Assembly (NCBI RefSeq): GCF_013410375.1
Contig: NZ_JACCFL010000001.1
Span: forward strand, 4,216,001-4,280,000
Direction: 5' to 3'
DNA from: Leifsonia shinshuensis
Lineage (GTDB): Bacteria > Actinomycetota > Actinomycetes > Actinomycetales > Microbacteriaceae
DNA: 64,000 nucleotides
Made by a program: the position numbers and the translations under genes. How positions within the stretch are numbered: the stretch's first letter is position 1; every line of letters starts with the position of its first letter. The notes beneath the pieces are model-generated. The model ran no database searches. It was not told the origin of the DNA and worked only from the letters and a program-made list of their open reading frames with translations. Below are positions 17,533-26,794 of this stretch, piece after piece.

Positions 17533-20500
17533 TGCTGCGCCGCCGCGAGGTCGGCTGCGCCGGCGACATCACTGCTCAACGCGATCAGCTGGTCGAGCGC
17601 CTCGTCCGGAATCTCGACTCCCGGGAACCGAGCGAACTGTCCCATCGGCATCGACTCGACCATCTTGAGCATGTTGCCGTTCGCCTCTGCGGCGGCGAGC
17701 TGTTCGTCGGATGCGCCCGCCATCATCGCCCGCATCAGCGCGGGGCCGACCACGGGGTGGCCGAACCAATCGCCGACGGTGGATGCGAGTGACAGCACCT
17801 GGGGTGCGTCCACATCGCCGTCCAGGTCGATCGCCTGCTCGCCGATGATCTGCTCGGCCGATTCACCGAGCAGGATCGTGTAGCGGCCGGGAGCGACCCA
17901 CCAGCGCGACTGCGGGGTGTCCCAGAAGGCGAACGCGCGCCGGACCAGCGGGATCTCGACCGTGGTCGACTCCCCCGGCTCCAGCCGTACCTTCGCGAAA
18001 CCGGCGAGCTCACGGGTCGGGCGCCGGACTGGCGCGTTGCTCGGCGCGACGTACAGCTGCACGACGTGCGCACCGGCGATGGCACCGGTGTTCGTGACCG
18101 TCACGCGAGCGATCGCGCTGTCAGCACCGGTCGCCTCCACCTCCAGCGCCGACTCGAAGGTCGTGTAGCTGAGTCCGTGCCCGAACGGATAGCGGACCGC
18201 GCGCCCGACCGTCGTGTAATAGCGGTAGCCGACGAACACGCTCTCGCTGTAGCGGACGACCTTGTTCTCGCCCGGGAAGGAGAGGTAGGAGGGGGTGTCC
18301 TCCAGCCGCAGCGGGATGGTCTCGGCGAGCCGGCCGGACGGGTTGATGTCGCCGGTGAGGACGGCTGCCAGCGCGTGGCCGACGGCCTGGCCGAGTGCCC
18401 AGCCCTCCACGATCGCGTCGACGCTGTCGTGCCATGGCTCGAGCGAGACGACACCGCCATTGGAGAGCACGACCACGGTCCGGGGTGCGGCCGCGGCAAC
18501 GGCCTGGATGAGGCGGACATGCGCGTCAGGGAGGTCGAGGTGCGTGCGGTCGAACCCTTCGGACTGGTCCTCCTCGTACAGGCCGACGAAGACGACCGCG
18601 ACCTCGGCGTTGCGCGCTGCCTCGACCGCCTCCTCACGCAGGCGCTCGTCCGCCTCCGGGGCGGTGCGGTCGTAGCCGGGAGCGAAGACGACCTCCGAGC
18701 CGAGTCGAGCGCGCAGCTCCTCCACCGGGATGTCGAGGCGCGTCGGGTTCACGTGCGAGCTGCCGCCGCCCTGGTATTGCGGCTCGGCGGCGAGCTGCCC
18801 GAGTACGGCCACGCGCCGGCCCCGTCGCAGCGGCAGCGTGTCGTTCTCGTTCCGGAGCAGCACGATCGCCTCGCCGGCCGCTCGGCGGGCCAGGTCGTGG
18901 TGGGCGTCCGCGTCGAAGGTGTGGTCGCCGGCAGCGGGGGCGGTGCGCTCGGCGAGCTCGGCGAGCCGGGCGACGCTCCGCTCGACCACGGAACGGTCGA
19001 GACGTCCGTCGCGCACGGCGGCGAGGATCGCCTCCGTGCCCTCGTCGCCGGTGCCGGGCATCTCCAGATCGAGGCCGGCCTTCAGCGCCTGGACGCGGTC
19101 CTTGATCGCGCCCCAGTCAGAGACGACGAGGCCTTCGAAGCCCCACTCGTCGCGGAGCAGCTCGGTCAGGAGCCACTCGTTCTCGGAGGCGAACGCTCCG
19201 TTGATCGCGTTGTACGCGCTCATCACGGTCGCGGGCTGCGCCTCGGTGACGACCTGCTCGAACGCGGGCAGGTAGATCTCGCGGAGAGCACGGTCGTCGA
19301 CCTGCGCGTCCACGCGCATCCGCTCGGTCTCCTGGTTGTTGACGGCGAAGTGCTTCAGGGACGCGCCGACGCCGGTGCTCTGAAGGCCGTGCACGTACTC
19401 GGTGGCGATCGCCCCGGTGAGCCGGGGGTCCTCCGACAGGTACTCGAAGGTCCGACCGCCCAGCGGCGAGCGCTTGATGTTGATCGCCGGCCCGAGCAGC
19501 ACGTCCACGTCAAGAGCGCGCGCCTCGCGGCCCAGCGCCGCGCCGACCTCCCGCACCAGGGCGGGGTTCCAGGTGGAGCCCAAGCCGACCCCGGGAGGGA
19601 AGCAGGTGGACGGGAGACTCTGGTTGAAGCCGAGGTTGTCGGCCGTGCCGCCCTGCCGACGGACCCCGTGCGGGCCGTCCACCAGCACGAGCGAGCGGAT
19701 GCCGTCACCGTCGCGGGTGGACCAGAAGTCGCGTCCGGTGAGGAGGGCCGCGTCGCGGGCGAGCGCGTCGTCGTCCACGGTCGGCTCGGGCGCGTGGAGT
19801 ACGTCGTCCGGCACGGGTTCGCCCGAGCTGACGGCCGCGAAGCCGCGTTCCAGGTCGGCGAGGACCGCGTCTGGTCCAGGGAGCATCGCGGCGATCTGGC
19901 GCGGCGTGACGGCCTCCTGTCCGCGCAGCCCCGCGGCCATGTGGTCGGCCGCTTCGGGGACGTGCTTGGTGATGACGCCGGTGAGGACGGCCATTGCCTC
20001 CGCGTTCTCGATGAGTGTTCCGAGCGGGGTGTCGACGGTCACGGTGGCGTGCGTCTCCTGGTCGACCTCGAAGGGTTCGGTGAACTCGTGCTCGCCGTGG
20101 CCGACGACCTGCCGGGCGCCGGAGGGCAGCACCACCTCGGCGGTGGCCCCGATCGGGACGCGGACGGCCAGCCGGAGTTCGCCGTCGCCGAGCACCCAGC
20201 CGCTCTCGGCGGTGCCGTAGGGCGTCTTCAGCCGGGCCGAGGCCGACGTGAGGCCGCGACGGGGAGGCTGAGGTGCGATGCGGAGCTGCCGGTATCCGGG
20301 TGCCGCCGGTGCGAGGCCGGCGACGACGCGGTGCAGCCAGTCGCCGACGGCGCCGAACGCGTAGTGGTTGAACGAGGTCATGCCGGACGGGTTCACGGTG
20401 CCGTCGGGAAGCAGCGAGTCCCACCGCTCCCAGATCGTGGTGGCGCCCTGATCGACGGTGTAGAGCCAGGAGGGCGCTTTCGTCTGGAACAGGAGCTTGT

Positions 20501-22598
20501 AGGCGGTGTCGAGGTGGCCGTTGGCCGACAGCGCATCGCAGATCAACGGTGTGCCGATGAACCCGGTCGCGATCGTGAAGCCGTTCGAGCGCACGATTTC
20601 GGCGAGCCGGTCGGCGGCCCGCGTCCGCGCGGCAGCGTCGCCGGCGAGGTCGAACTGGAGCGCGAGCGCGTAGGCCGTGGCGGAGTCGGAGAGGACGCGC
20701 CCGGCCTCGGAGACGTACTCGCGGCGGAAGGCGGTGGCGACCTCGTCCGCCAGCGAGCGGAGCCGGTCCGCCTCCGCGCGCTCGAGAAGCGCTGCCGCGT
20801 CGGCGACGATGCGTGCCGACCGCGCGAAGTACGCGGTCGCGACGATCTCCGGATACGTGGCGGCGGCTTCGGGACGACCGGCCGGCGCGGAGGGATCGAG
20901 CCAGTCGCCGAACTGGAAGCCGGCAGACCAGATCCGGTCGGGGCCGGCCGCCGCCTCCACCTCGGTGACCCAGGCGAGCATCGAGTCGAACTGCCGCCCG
21001 AGGACATCGAGGTCACCGGTCGACTGGTACAGGGTCCACGGCACGACAGTGGCAGCGTCGGCCCAGCCGGCCATCGGCCCGGTGTACCCGGTCGTGATCG
21101 CGGGGACCACCATCGGTGTGCCGCCGTACCGGGCCTGCTCGGCGGCGAGGTCCTTCAGCCACGACGTCAGGAAGCCGGCCGTGTCGAAGAGGTACTCGGC
21201 GGTCGGGGCGAAGACCTGGAGGTCTCCCGTCCAGCCCAGCCGCTCATCCCGCTGCGGGCAGTCGGTGGGGACGTCGACGAAGTTGCCGCGCATCCCCCAG
21301 ACGATGTTCTGGTGCAGCCGATCCAGCTTGGGATCGGAGGCGGCGAACCAGCCGGTGCGCTCCAGGTCGGAGTGCAGCACCTCGGCGACGACCGCGGAGG
21401 CGTCGAACTCGCCGGGCCAGCCGGTCACCTCCGCGAATCGGAACCCGTGGAAGGTGAATCGCGGCGCCCACTCTTCCGTGGCGCCGCCGCGCAGCACGTA
21501 GGTGTCCGTCGCCTCGGCGCCGCGCAGGGGCTCGGTCGCGAGCTCTCCCGCCTCCAGGACTTCGGCGTGGCGCAGCACGATCGTGTCCCCGGCGTCCCCG
21601 TTCACGGTGATCCGCAGGCGGCCGACGAGGTTCTGACCGAAGTCGAGGATAGTGCGCCCGGACGGCGAGACGATGACGTCGGCGACCGGCACCGTCTGGG
21701 TGACCTTCACCGGCGGACCGTCGGGCGCGACCAGCAAGCCGGTGTCGAGCTCGGAGACCGTCACCGGCGTCCAGTCGCCCGTCGTGCTGGCGGGCGTCGA
21801 CCAGCCCGGATCGTACAGCCGGGCATCGAAGTGCTCTCCGTTGTAGAGGTCGGCGGAGACGGTCGGCCCGGCGGCGCTCTCCCAGGCACGGTCGGTCCCG
21901 ATCACCCGTCGTTCGCCGTCTTCGTACTCGACCTCCAGCTGGGCCAGCAGCCCCAGTTCGGTGCCGTACCACTCCCTGCGTCCGTCCCAGCCGAGGTAGC
22001 CGCGCCACCAGCCGTCGGCGAGCCACGCGCCGATGGTCGTCTCTCCGCCGCGGATCAGGTCCGTGACGTCGTAGGTCTGATACCGCAGGCGCGACTCGTA
22101 GGCCGTCCACCCGGGTGCGAGCTCGTCGTCTCCGACCCGCCGGCCGTTGATCTCGAGCTGATAGAGGCCGTGCGCTGAGGCGTAGACGCGGGCTCGGCGC
22201 ACCGGCTTGGCGGGAAGCTCGGTCGTGCGCCGGAGGAGGGCGGCCGCTCCGGGAGCCGGTGCGATGAGCTGGGCCGTCCAGTCGTCCGGGTGGAGCAGCC
22301 CGGCCTCGACCTGCGCCCACTCGGACCATTCGGAGACGGTCCGGTCCGCACCGGTCACCCGCACGCGCACGCGTTCGCGATCCCGCGAACCGAGCGAGGC
22401 GAACGGCCACGGGACGAGCACCGATTCGCCGCTGCTGACGTAGACGACCTCGCCGGAACCAGCCTCGAGCTGATAGCCGGCCTGGGACCAGCCGGCCGGG
22501 GCGTCCTCGACGATCCAGCTCAGCCGCGGCGCGGCCTCGCCGATGCCGAGGGCATCGCGGTGGTGTTCGAACCGGACGGGGGTGACGGTGACGGTCAT
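17529..22598 (-). CDS. GH78-GH3 fusion: alpha-L-rhamnosidase / beta-glucosidase
   Basis: 1,689 residues in one uninterrupted frame. Residues 1-~850 are a complete GH78 enzyme: beta domains, TDCPQRDERLGWTGD at 445-459, a C-terminal beta domain with HYAFGAVGDW. Residues ~855-925 are a helical tail. Residues ~945-1,610 are a complete GH3 enzyme: VDGPHGVR 973-980, GPAINIKRSPLGGRTFEYLSEDP, KHFAVNNQE, nucleophile Asp1161 in VVSDWGA, the second alpha/beta domain and an FnIII-like domain (VTNTGAIAGAHVVQLYV). A second helical tail ends the protein. No signal peptide is present. The expected substrate is a rhamnosyl-glucoside such as a rutinoside, neohesperidoside or saponin. The ATG at 22598 starts the GH78 domain; a longer in-frame extension would run antiphase through the MFS gene. 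Confidence 0.88.
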   Translation of the reverse strand: MTVTVTPVRFEHHRDALGIGEAAPRLSWIVEDAPAGWSQAGYQLEAGSGEVVYVSSGESVLVPWPFASLGSRDRERVRVRVTGADRTVSEWSEWAQVEAGLLHPDDWTAQLIAPAPGAAALLRRTTELPAKPVRRARVYASAHGLYQLEINGRRVGDDELAPGWTAYESRLRYQTYDVTDLIRGGETTIGAWLADGWWRGYLGWDGRREWYGTELGLLAQLEVEYEDGERRVIGTDRAWESAAGPTVSADLYNGEHFDARLYDPGWSTPASTTGDWTPVTVSELDTGLLVAPDGPPVKVTQTVPVADVIVSPSGRTILDFGQNLVGRLRITVNGDAGDTIVLRHAEVLEAGELATEPLRGAEATDTYVLRGGATEEWAPRFTFHGFRFAEVTGWPGEFDASAVVAEVLHSDLERTGWFAASDPKLDRLHQNIVWGMRGNFVDVPTDCPQRDERLGWTGDLQVFAPTAEYLFDTAGFLTSWLKDLAAEQARYGGTPMVVPAITTGYTGPMAGWADAATVVPWTLYQSTGDLDVLGRQFDSMLAWVTEVEAAAGPDRIWSAGFQFGDWLDPSAPAGRPEAAATYPEIVATAYFARSARIVADAAALLERAEADRLRSLADEVATAFRREYVSEAGRVLSDSATAYALALQFDLAGDAAARTRAADRLAEIVRSNGFTIATGFIGTPLICDALSANGHLDTAYKLLFQTKAPSWLYTVDQGATTIWERWDSLLPDGTVNPSGMTSFNHYAFGAVGDWLHRVVAGLAPAAPGYRQLRIAPQPPRRGLTSASARLKTPYGTAESGWVLGDGELRLAVRVPIGATAEVVLPSGARQVVGHGEHEFTEPFEVDQETHATVTVDTPLGTLIENAEAMAVLTGVITKHVPEAADHMAAGLRGQEAVTPRQIAAMLPGPDAVLADLERGFAAVSSGEPVPDDVLHAPEPTVDDDALARDAALLTGRDFWSTRDGDGIRSLVLVDGPHGVRRQGGTADNLGFNQSLPSTCFPPGVGLGSTWNPALVREVGAALGREARALDVDVLLGPAINIKRSPLGGRTFEYLSEDPRLTGAIATEYVHGLQSTGVGASLKHFAVNNQETERMRVDAQVDDRALREIYLPAFEQVVTEAQPATVMSAYNAINGAFASENEWLLTELLRDEWGFEGLVVSDWGAIKDRVQALKAGLDLEMPGTGDEGTEAILAAVRDGRLDRSVVERSVARLAELAERTAPAAGDHTFDADAHHDLARRAAGEAIVLLRNENDTLPLRRGRRVAVLGQLAAEPQYQGGGSSHVNPTRLDIPVEELRARLGSEVVFAPGYDRTAPEADERLREEAVEAARNAEVAVVFVGLYEEDQSEGFDRTHLDLPDAHVRLIQAVAAAAPRTVVVLSNGGVVSLEPWHDSVDAIVEGWALGQAVGHALAAVLTGDINPSGRLAETIPLRLEDTPSYLSFPGENKVVRYSESVFVGYRYYTTVGRAVRYPFGHGLSYTTFESALEVEATGADSAIARVTVTNTGAIAGAHVVQLYVAPSNAPVRRPTRELAGFAKVRLEPGESTTVEIPLVRRAFAFWDTPQSRWWVAPGRYTILLGESAEQIIGEQAIDLDGDVDAPQVLSLASTVGDWFGHPVVGPALMRAMMAGASDEQLAAAEANGNMLKMVESMPMGQFARFPGVEIPDEALDQLIALSSDVAGAADLAAAQQ

Positions 22599-22615
22599 GA
22601 CGAGCCTTACGGGGT

Positions 22616-23956
22616 TCAGCGGACGGAGCGGATGCGGAGGATGACGAGCCCGCCGAGGAGGACCAGTGCCGCGGCGACGAGGAAGAGCAGTGTGTAGTTC
22701 TTCTGCCCACCGCCGACCCCGATCAGGAGGATCGCGGAGGCGGCCAGCGGTGCGACGGCTTGCGGGATGGAGGTGGCGAAGCCGGTGATGCCCATGAAGC
22801 GGCCCGCGTCGGTGTCCTTCTCCGGCAGGACGTCGAGCAGCAGCGCCTGGTCGACGGCGGCGAAGAGACCGATGCCGAGCGACACCACGAGGGAGCCCGC
22901 GATCAGGAAGGGCAGCGAGGCCGAGAGGGCCATCGTCGTCATGCCCGCGGCCATCACCGCACCGCCGAGCACGAGGAAGACGCGGCGCCGGCGGAGGCGG
23001 TCGGAGAGGAAGCCGCCACCGAGCGCGCCGGCCGTCGTGGCGAGCACGCCGATGCCGCCGAGGGCGGCGATGACGCCGGCCACCTTGTCGACGGTGACCC
23101 CCATGCGCTCCGCGAAGAAGAAGGCGGTGAAGGTCGTGTTCAGGGTGAGCCCGAAGTAGAAGAGGAAGCGGCCGAGCCAGTTCCAGGAGAAGTCCGGGAA
23201 CTGCGCCGGGTTGTAGACGTACTTCCGCAGGAGTCGCCCGACGGTCAGGTGGTCTTTCGGCAGCCCGCGGCTGTCGTCTTCGTGCACGAGCGTCACGAAC
23301 AGTGTCACCAGGACCACGCCCACCGCGCCGGGGACGAGGAAGAGCAGCAAAGCATTGGCCGTGAAGAACTGGGCGATGACGACGCCGAATACGGGAGCGA
23401 TCTGCGTCGCGAAGCCGGTCAGACCGCCCACCTTGCCGCGCTGGGACTCCGGGAGGCGGTCCGCAGTGGAGATCTGGAGGTTGCTGAGCACGGTGCCCCA
23501 TCCCCACTGCGCCAGGACCCAGCCGACCCCGAGCAGCACGACGGACGGTGCGACCGCCATCCAGACCAGCGAGATGACGCCGACGACCATGCCGCCGATC
23601 ATGAACGGGCGGCGGCGGCCGATCCGGGTCCGCGTGCGGTCGCTCCACACGCCCATGAACGGGGCGCTCAGCATGACGAAGAGGGCACCGGCGCCGGTGA
23701 TGTAACCGAGGTACTCGGCGTGACCCGGCGCGAGAGCCTGAACGCGGATCGCGAGCGAGATCGCGATCGGGGTGATGAAGGCCATGAAGACGCCGAACTG
23801 CGCCAGGACCATGAACCAGATGTACGTGGCGCCGACCTTCGGAAGCTCCGGCGGGGTCTGCGCCTCTTCGGCGATCACCTCGGGATTGACGGTCGGGGCG
23901 GGGAGCGGTGCCGGCATCGCTGCGACGACCGGTTCGTCGCTGGTGGGGTTCGACAT
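22616..23956 (-). CDS. MFS sugar/glycoside transporter
   Basis: About 446 residues with 12 predicted helices. The A-motif-like GVWSDRTRTRIGRRRPFMIGG follows helix 2, and LSDRLRRRRVFLVLGG lies at the equivalent place in the second half. The N-terminal ~45 residues are Pro/Ala-rich and cytoplasmic. The start at 23956 has a GGAG nine bases upstream and is preferred to two ATG/near starts further out. As first gene of an operon with two rhamnosidases, a beta-glucosidase module and an esterase, it would import a rhamnosylated plant glycoside. The promoter and two operators lie just upstream. Confidence 0.85.
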   Translation of the reverse strand: MSNPTSDEPVVAAMPAPLPAPTVNPEVIAEEAQTPPELPKVGATYIWFMVLAQFGVFMAFITPIAISLAIRVQALAPGHAEYLGYITGAGALFVMLSAPFMGVWSDRTRTRIGRRRPFMIGGMVVGVISLVWMAVAPSVVLLGVGWVLAQWGWGTVLSNLQISTADRLPESQRGKVGGLTGFATQIAPVFGVVIAQFFTANALLLFLVPGAVGVVLVTLFVTLVHEDDSRGLPKDHLTVGRLLRKYVYNPAQFPDFSWNWLGRFLFYFGLTLNTTFTAFFFAERMGVTVDKVAGVIAALGGIGVLATTAGALGGGFLSDRLRRRRVFLVLGGAVMAAGMTTMALSASLPFLIAGSLVVSLGIGLFAAVDQALLLDVLPEKDTDAGRFMGITGFATSIPQAVAPLAASAILLIGVGGGQKNYTLLFLVAAALVLLGGLVILRIRSVR

Positions 23957-23997
23957 GTCAGGTGACTCCATCGTCAGGGGCTCTGTTCGGGGAAGGG

Positions 23998-24052
23998 CAC
24001 TAGCACGAGCTAGTGAAGTCACTATAGACGCGAATAGCTAGCACGTGCAAGT
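23998..24052. promoter_or_regulatory. Divergent promoter with two LacI-type operators
   Basis: Operator O1 (23998-24015) is CACTAGC-acga-GCTAGTG, perfect 7-bp arms. Operator O2 (24037-24052) reads GCTAGCACGTGCAAGT and matches 13 of 16 bases of O1's core; centres are 38 bp apart. On the minus strand TTGCAC (24045-24050) and TATAGT (24021-24026) form a promoter with an 18-bp spacer for the MFS operon. O2 covers the -35 and O1 the transcription start. The divergent LacI gene starts 34 bp beyond O2. Confidence 0.75.
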
Positions 24053-24085
24053 GCGAGATAGAGTCGAGTTGGCGAAGGAGAGTCT

Positions 24086-25093
24086 GTGACGAATTCGGAA
24101 ACCCTCAAGCGCGTGACCGCGGCCGATGTCGCGCGCGCGCTGGGCATCTCCCGCGCCACAGTCGGCTTCGTCCTGAACAACACCCCCGGTCAGACGATCT
24201 CCCCCGCGACCCGGGAGCGCGTGCTGGCGGAGGCGAAGCGCCTCGGGTACCGGCCGCACACGGCCGCACGCGCACTCCGGAGCGGTCAGAGCCGCATCGT
24301 GCTGCTGATCCTCCCGGACTGGCCGATGGACTACAGCATGCGCACCCACCTGGATGAGGCATCGCTGGTTCTCGATCGGGCCGGGTACTCGCTGGTCACG
24401 ATGACGCCGCACCCCGGCGGCCAGGCTCAGCCGCTCTGGGAGACGCTCCGTCCCGACGTCGTGCTCGGGATGGCGCCCCTCCCCCGCAAGACGGTCTCGG
24501 AGATCCGCGCCAGTGGCGTGCAGCACGTGATCGCGGCCGTTCTCGAGGACCAGTCGGAGGCCGCCGACGACGGTCTCCGCTATGTCGAAGGACCGCGCCT
24601 CCAGGTGGAGCACCTCCTCGAGCGGGGCCGTACCACGCTCGCATTCGCCGGTTCGGCCGATCCGCGCATCGCGGACCTTGTGCGCACCCGCCGCGCCCTC
24701 GCGGGTCGAACGCTCGTGGAACGGACCGGCGAGGGTTTCGCCGCCGACGCGGACATCGATCCGACCAATGCGGCCCGGACGGTCGAGGCCTGGCTCGCGC
24801 AGGGAGTCGACGCTGTAGTCGCCTACAACGACGACATCGCAGCACTCGTCGCCGGCGCCGTTCTCCGCTCCGGCCACACCGTGCCGGGCGATGTCGCAGT
24901 GATCGGCCACGACGACAGTCCCCTGGCATCGCTGTTCGTCCCCAGCCTCACGAGCGTGCGCGTCGACACGGCGGGCCTCGGCCGCTATGTCGCAGAACTG
25001 GCACTGAGCGCCGTCACCGATGCGCCCGAGCCCGAGGCCGGGCCTGAGACCGAGGCGCAGCTCGTCGTCCGGGAGTCGACCGGCGCACAGTAG
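24086..25093 (+). CDS. LacI-family transcriptional regulator
   Basis: 335 residues. The HTH is TAADVARALGISRATVGFVLNN (about 11-32), followed by a hinge-type RLGYRPHTAARALRSG segment and a periplasmic-binding-protein-like ligand domain ending in GHDDSPLASLFVPSLTSVRVD. The GTG start has a GAAGGAGAG ribosome site. It is divergent from the MFS/GH78-GH3 operon with paired palindromic operators between, so it is very likely that operon's repressor. The inducer would be L-rhamnose, the glycoside or a derivative. Confidence 0.9.
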   Translation: MTNSETLKRVTAADVARALGISRATVGFVLNNTPGQTISPATRERVLAEAKRLGYRPHTAARALRSGQSRIVLLILPDWPMDYSMRTHLDEASLVLDRAGYSLVTMTPHPGGQAQPLWETLRPDVVLGMAPLPRKTVSEIRASGVQHVIAAVLEDQSEAADDGLRYVEGPRLQVEHLLERGRTTLAFAGSADPRIADLVRTRRALAGRTLVERTGEGFAADADIDPTNAARTVEAWLAQGVDAVVAYNDDIAALVAGAVLRSGHTVPGDVAVIGHDDSPLASLFVPSLTSVRVDTAGLGRYVAELALSAVTDAPEPEAGPETEAQLVVRESTGAQ

Positions 25094-25167
25094 TCACGCG
25101 AGGTCGCGCGGTGCCCACCGCCGCGCCGGCCGCCCCCAGGTCTGACGCAGGAGCGACGGGGTCGGCA

Positions 25168-26508
25168 CTACGAACCGATGCCCGGCGTCGCCCGGAAGGC
25201 ATTCACCGTGCGGTCGAGATCGACCTGGGCGTCGGTTCCGGAATCGAGGATCGTGTTCCCGCTGGAGCTCGGCTCCACGAGGACCGTGACGATGTCGAGG
25301 GGCGCTGTCGCAGCCGTTGCGAGCAGAGCGTCCACCTGCGCGTCGAACGCCGAGTCTCCTGACGTGGACCGGACATCCAGGGCGACCGTGTGGTTGTTCG
25401 CGACGTAGTTTCCGACCCCTTCGGCGAGGCGGATGATGATCGGGGTGGCGCCGCCGGGACGCAGCTTGCGCGAGTCGACGACTTCCGAGAAGTGGTTCCC
25501 GATCACCGAGTTGTTGGCGCCCTCGATGAGCAGCAGTCCGAAGAGGTCGTCGCGTCCGTTGTCCACGTCGATGAACGGAGCCCAGGGTTCGCGGTCGCGA
25601 AGCAGATGGTTGGCGGCGACGAGGTTCTCGGAAGCGTTCTGCTCCAGGATCAGCATGCCCGGGTAGAACGAGTGCAGACGATTGTTCGTCACACTCGACC
25701 TCGTCACGCTCCTGAGGTGCACGCTGCTGGCGCCGCGCGGGAACACGTTGTTCGCCGTGATGAGGAGGCCGCCGTGGTTCTCCGCGAAGATCGAATAGCC
25801 GCGGGGCCCGGCGCCGATCAGGTTGTCCGTCACCTTCGAGGCTTGTCCCCAGCCACGCAACTCGATGCAGTTGCCGCTCTCGGCGATGAAGTTGTCGTGA
25901 ATCGAGAGCGCATCGGCGTTGTAGATGGTGACTGCGTGCTCGAGGTAGACGAAACCCATTCCGTTGAACCGGAAGGAGTCGTTCGCGCTCGCGACGTAGA
26001 TGCCCGTCTTGCCGTTGACGTAGGTGTTCTCGGGGTGGAGGTCCGACCCGTCGGCCCGGAAGTGGAGCCCGTCGATGCAGAAGTTCGAGAACTCCACCGA
26101 GCTGATCCGTGGGCTGCCTGTTCTCTTCACGAGGAAGGCGGCACCGGCGGACTCGTCATGGCCGGCATCCGCCGCGATCTCGACCAGGATGCGGCTGCCG
26201 CCGGGCCAGAGCTCGTGGAGATCCGGCCACTGCTCCTCGGGGACGTTGAACCGGATGCTCGAGGACGTGAAGCCGTGTCCCGAGCCCTCGATACGGAGGA
26301 AGCTGACGTCGATCAGCACCTGCGTGCGAAGGCGGTAGTCCCCCGGCGGGATGTAGATCACCGCCCCGGGCTTGCCGCCGTCCGGATCGACGGAGCCGTT
26401 CTGCCGCTGTCTCACGTCAGCGATGATGCTGTTGATCACCTCGCCGATGTCGTCCTTCGCGTCGCCGAAGGGCCAGGTGGTCACGTCGTATCTCGTGGTG
26501 CTTGGCAT
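25168..26508 (-). CDS. GH91 inulin fructotransferase / difructose-anhydride hydrolase family protein 1
   Basis: 446 residues of right-handed beta-helix with the GH91 signature layout: DIGEVINSIIADVRQ, PGAVIYIPPGDY, SGHGFTSSSIRF, NDSFRFNGMGFVYLEHAV, DNFIAESGNCIEL. The two residues I equate with the catalytic Asp and Glu of the Bacillus enzyme are D199 and E210, 11 apart as in that family. No signal peptide is seen, so it may be the cytoplasmic difructose-anhydride hydrolase rather than a secreted transferase. The start at 26508 matches the second copy's N-terminus; a further 95 upstream codons would run over tatA. It is the last gene of its operon, 44 bp after tatA. Confidence 0.85.
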   Translation of the reverse strand: MPSTTRYDVTTWPFGDAKDDIGEVINSIIADVRQRQNGSVDPDGGKPGAVIYIPPGDYRLRTQVLIDVSFLRIEGSGHGFTSSSIRFNVPEEQWPDLHELWPGGSRILVEIAADAGHDESAGAAFLVKRTGSPRISSVEFSNFCIDGLHFRADGSDLHPENTYVNGKTGIYVASANDSFRFNGMGFVYLEHAVTIYNADALSIHDNFIAESGNCIELRGWGQASKVTDNLIGAGPRGYSIFAENHGGLLITANNVFPRGASSVHLRSVTRSSVTNNRLHSFYPGMLILEQNASENLVAANHLLRDREPWAPFIDVDNGRDDLFGLLLIEGANNSVIGNHFSEVVDSRKLRPGGATPIIIRLAEGVGNYVANNHTVALDVRSTSGDSAFDAQVDALLATAATAPLDIVTVLVEPSSSGNTILDSGTDAQVDLDRTVNAFRATPGIGS

Positions 26509-26552
26509 CTGTCTTTCCCATGGTGTGCTGCGTGATCCGAGGCGGTGCCGAG

Positions 26553-26735
26553 TCACGTGTCGGACTGATTCGGCTTTCGGCTCGGCTCGTCGTGGAGGTC
26601 TCTGGCTTCGCTGCGGAGGATGCGGGCCGACTGGCCGAGCGCTCGTGCGAGCGCCGGCAGCTTCGCGGCTCCGAAGAGGAGGAGCACGACAGCGAGAACG
26701 ATAAGAAGGTGCCAACCGGTCAGGTTCGCGAACAT
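26553..26735 (-). CDS. tatA: TatA-like Sec-independent translocase subunit
   Basis: 60 residues: MFANLTGWHLLIVLAVVLLLFGAAKLP. This is one transmembrane helix followed by the family's FG-x-KLP hinge and an amphipathic helix (ALARALGQSARILRSE), ending in a charged tail. The length is short for TatA (usually 70-90) but all core elements are present. TatA oligomers form the passage for folded proteins carrying a twin-arginine signal. Finding it between two GH91 genes, away from tatBC, suggests a dedicated helper for exporting the fructotransferase. It was too embedded in another frame to be obvious; the ATG is preceded by GAAAGGCCGTCC. Confidence 0.85.
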   Translation of the reverse strand: MFANLTGWHLLIVLAVVLLLFGAAKLPALARALGQSARILRSEARDLHDEPSRKPNQSDT

Positions 26736-26794
26736 GGACGGCCTTTCGTCTGTTCGGAGCGGGTGCGAGGGGGTCCCCCTCGCACCCGCCCAAC

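Noticed and set aside
18066..22178. 1,370-codon open frame antisense to the GH78-GH3 gene
   Set aside because: High-GC antisense shadow; its Arg/Gly/Asp/Val composition matches no family and it has no ribosome site.
22599..23648. 350-residue in-frame N-terminal extension of the GH78-GH3 protein
   Set aside because: It runs in another phase through the MFS gene, is Arg/Pro-rich without a fold, and the GH78 domain begins at the internal ATG.
26509..26793. 95-codon N-terminal extension of GH91 protein 1
   Set aside because: It covers tatA in another phase; the GH91 domain start MPSTTRYDVTTW aligns with the start of GH91 protein 2.
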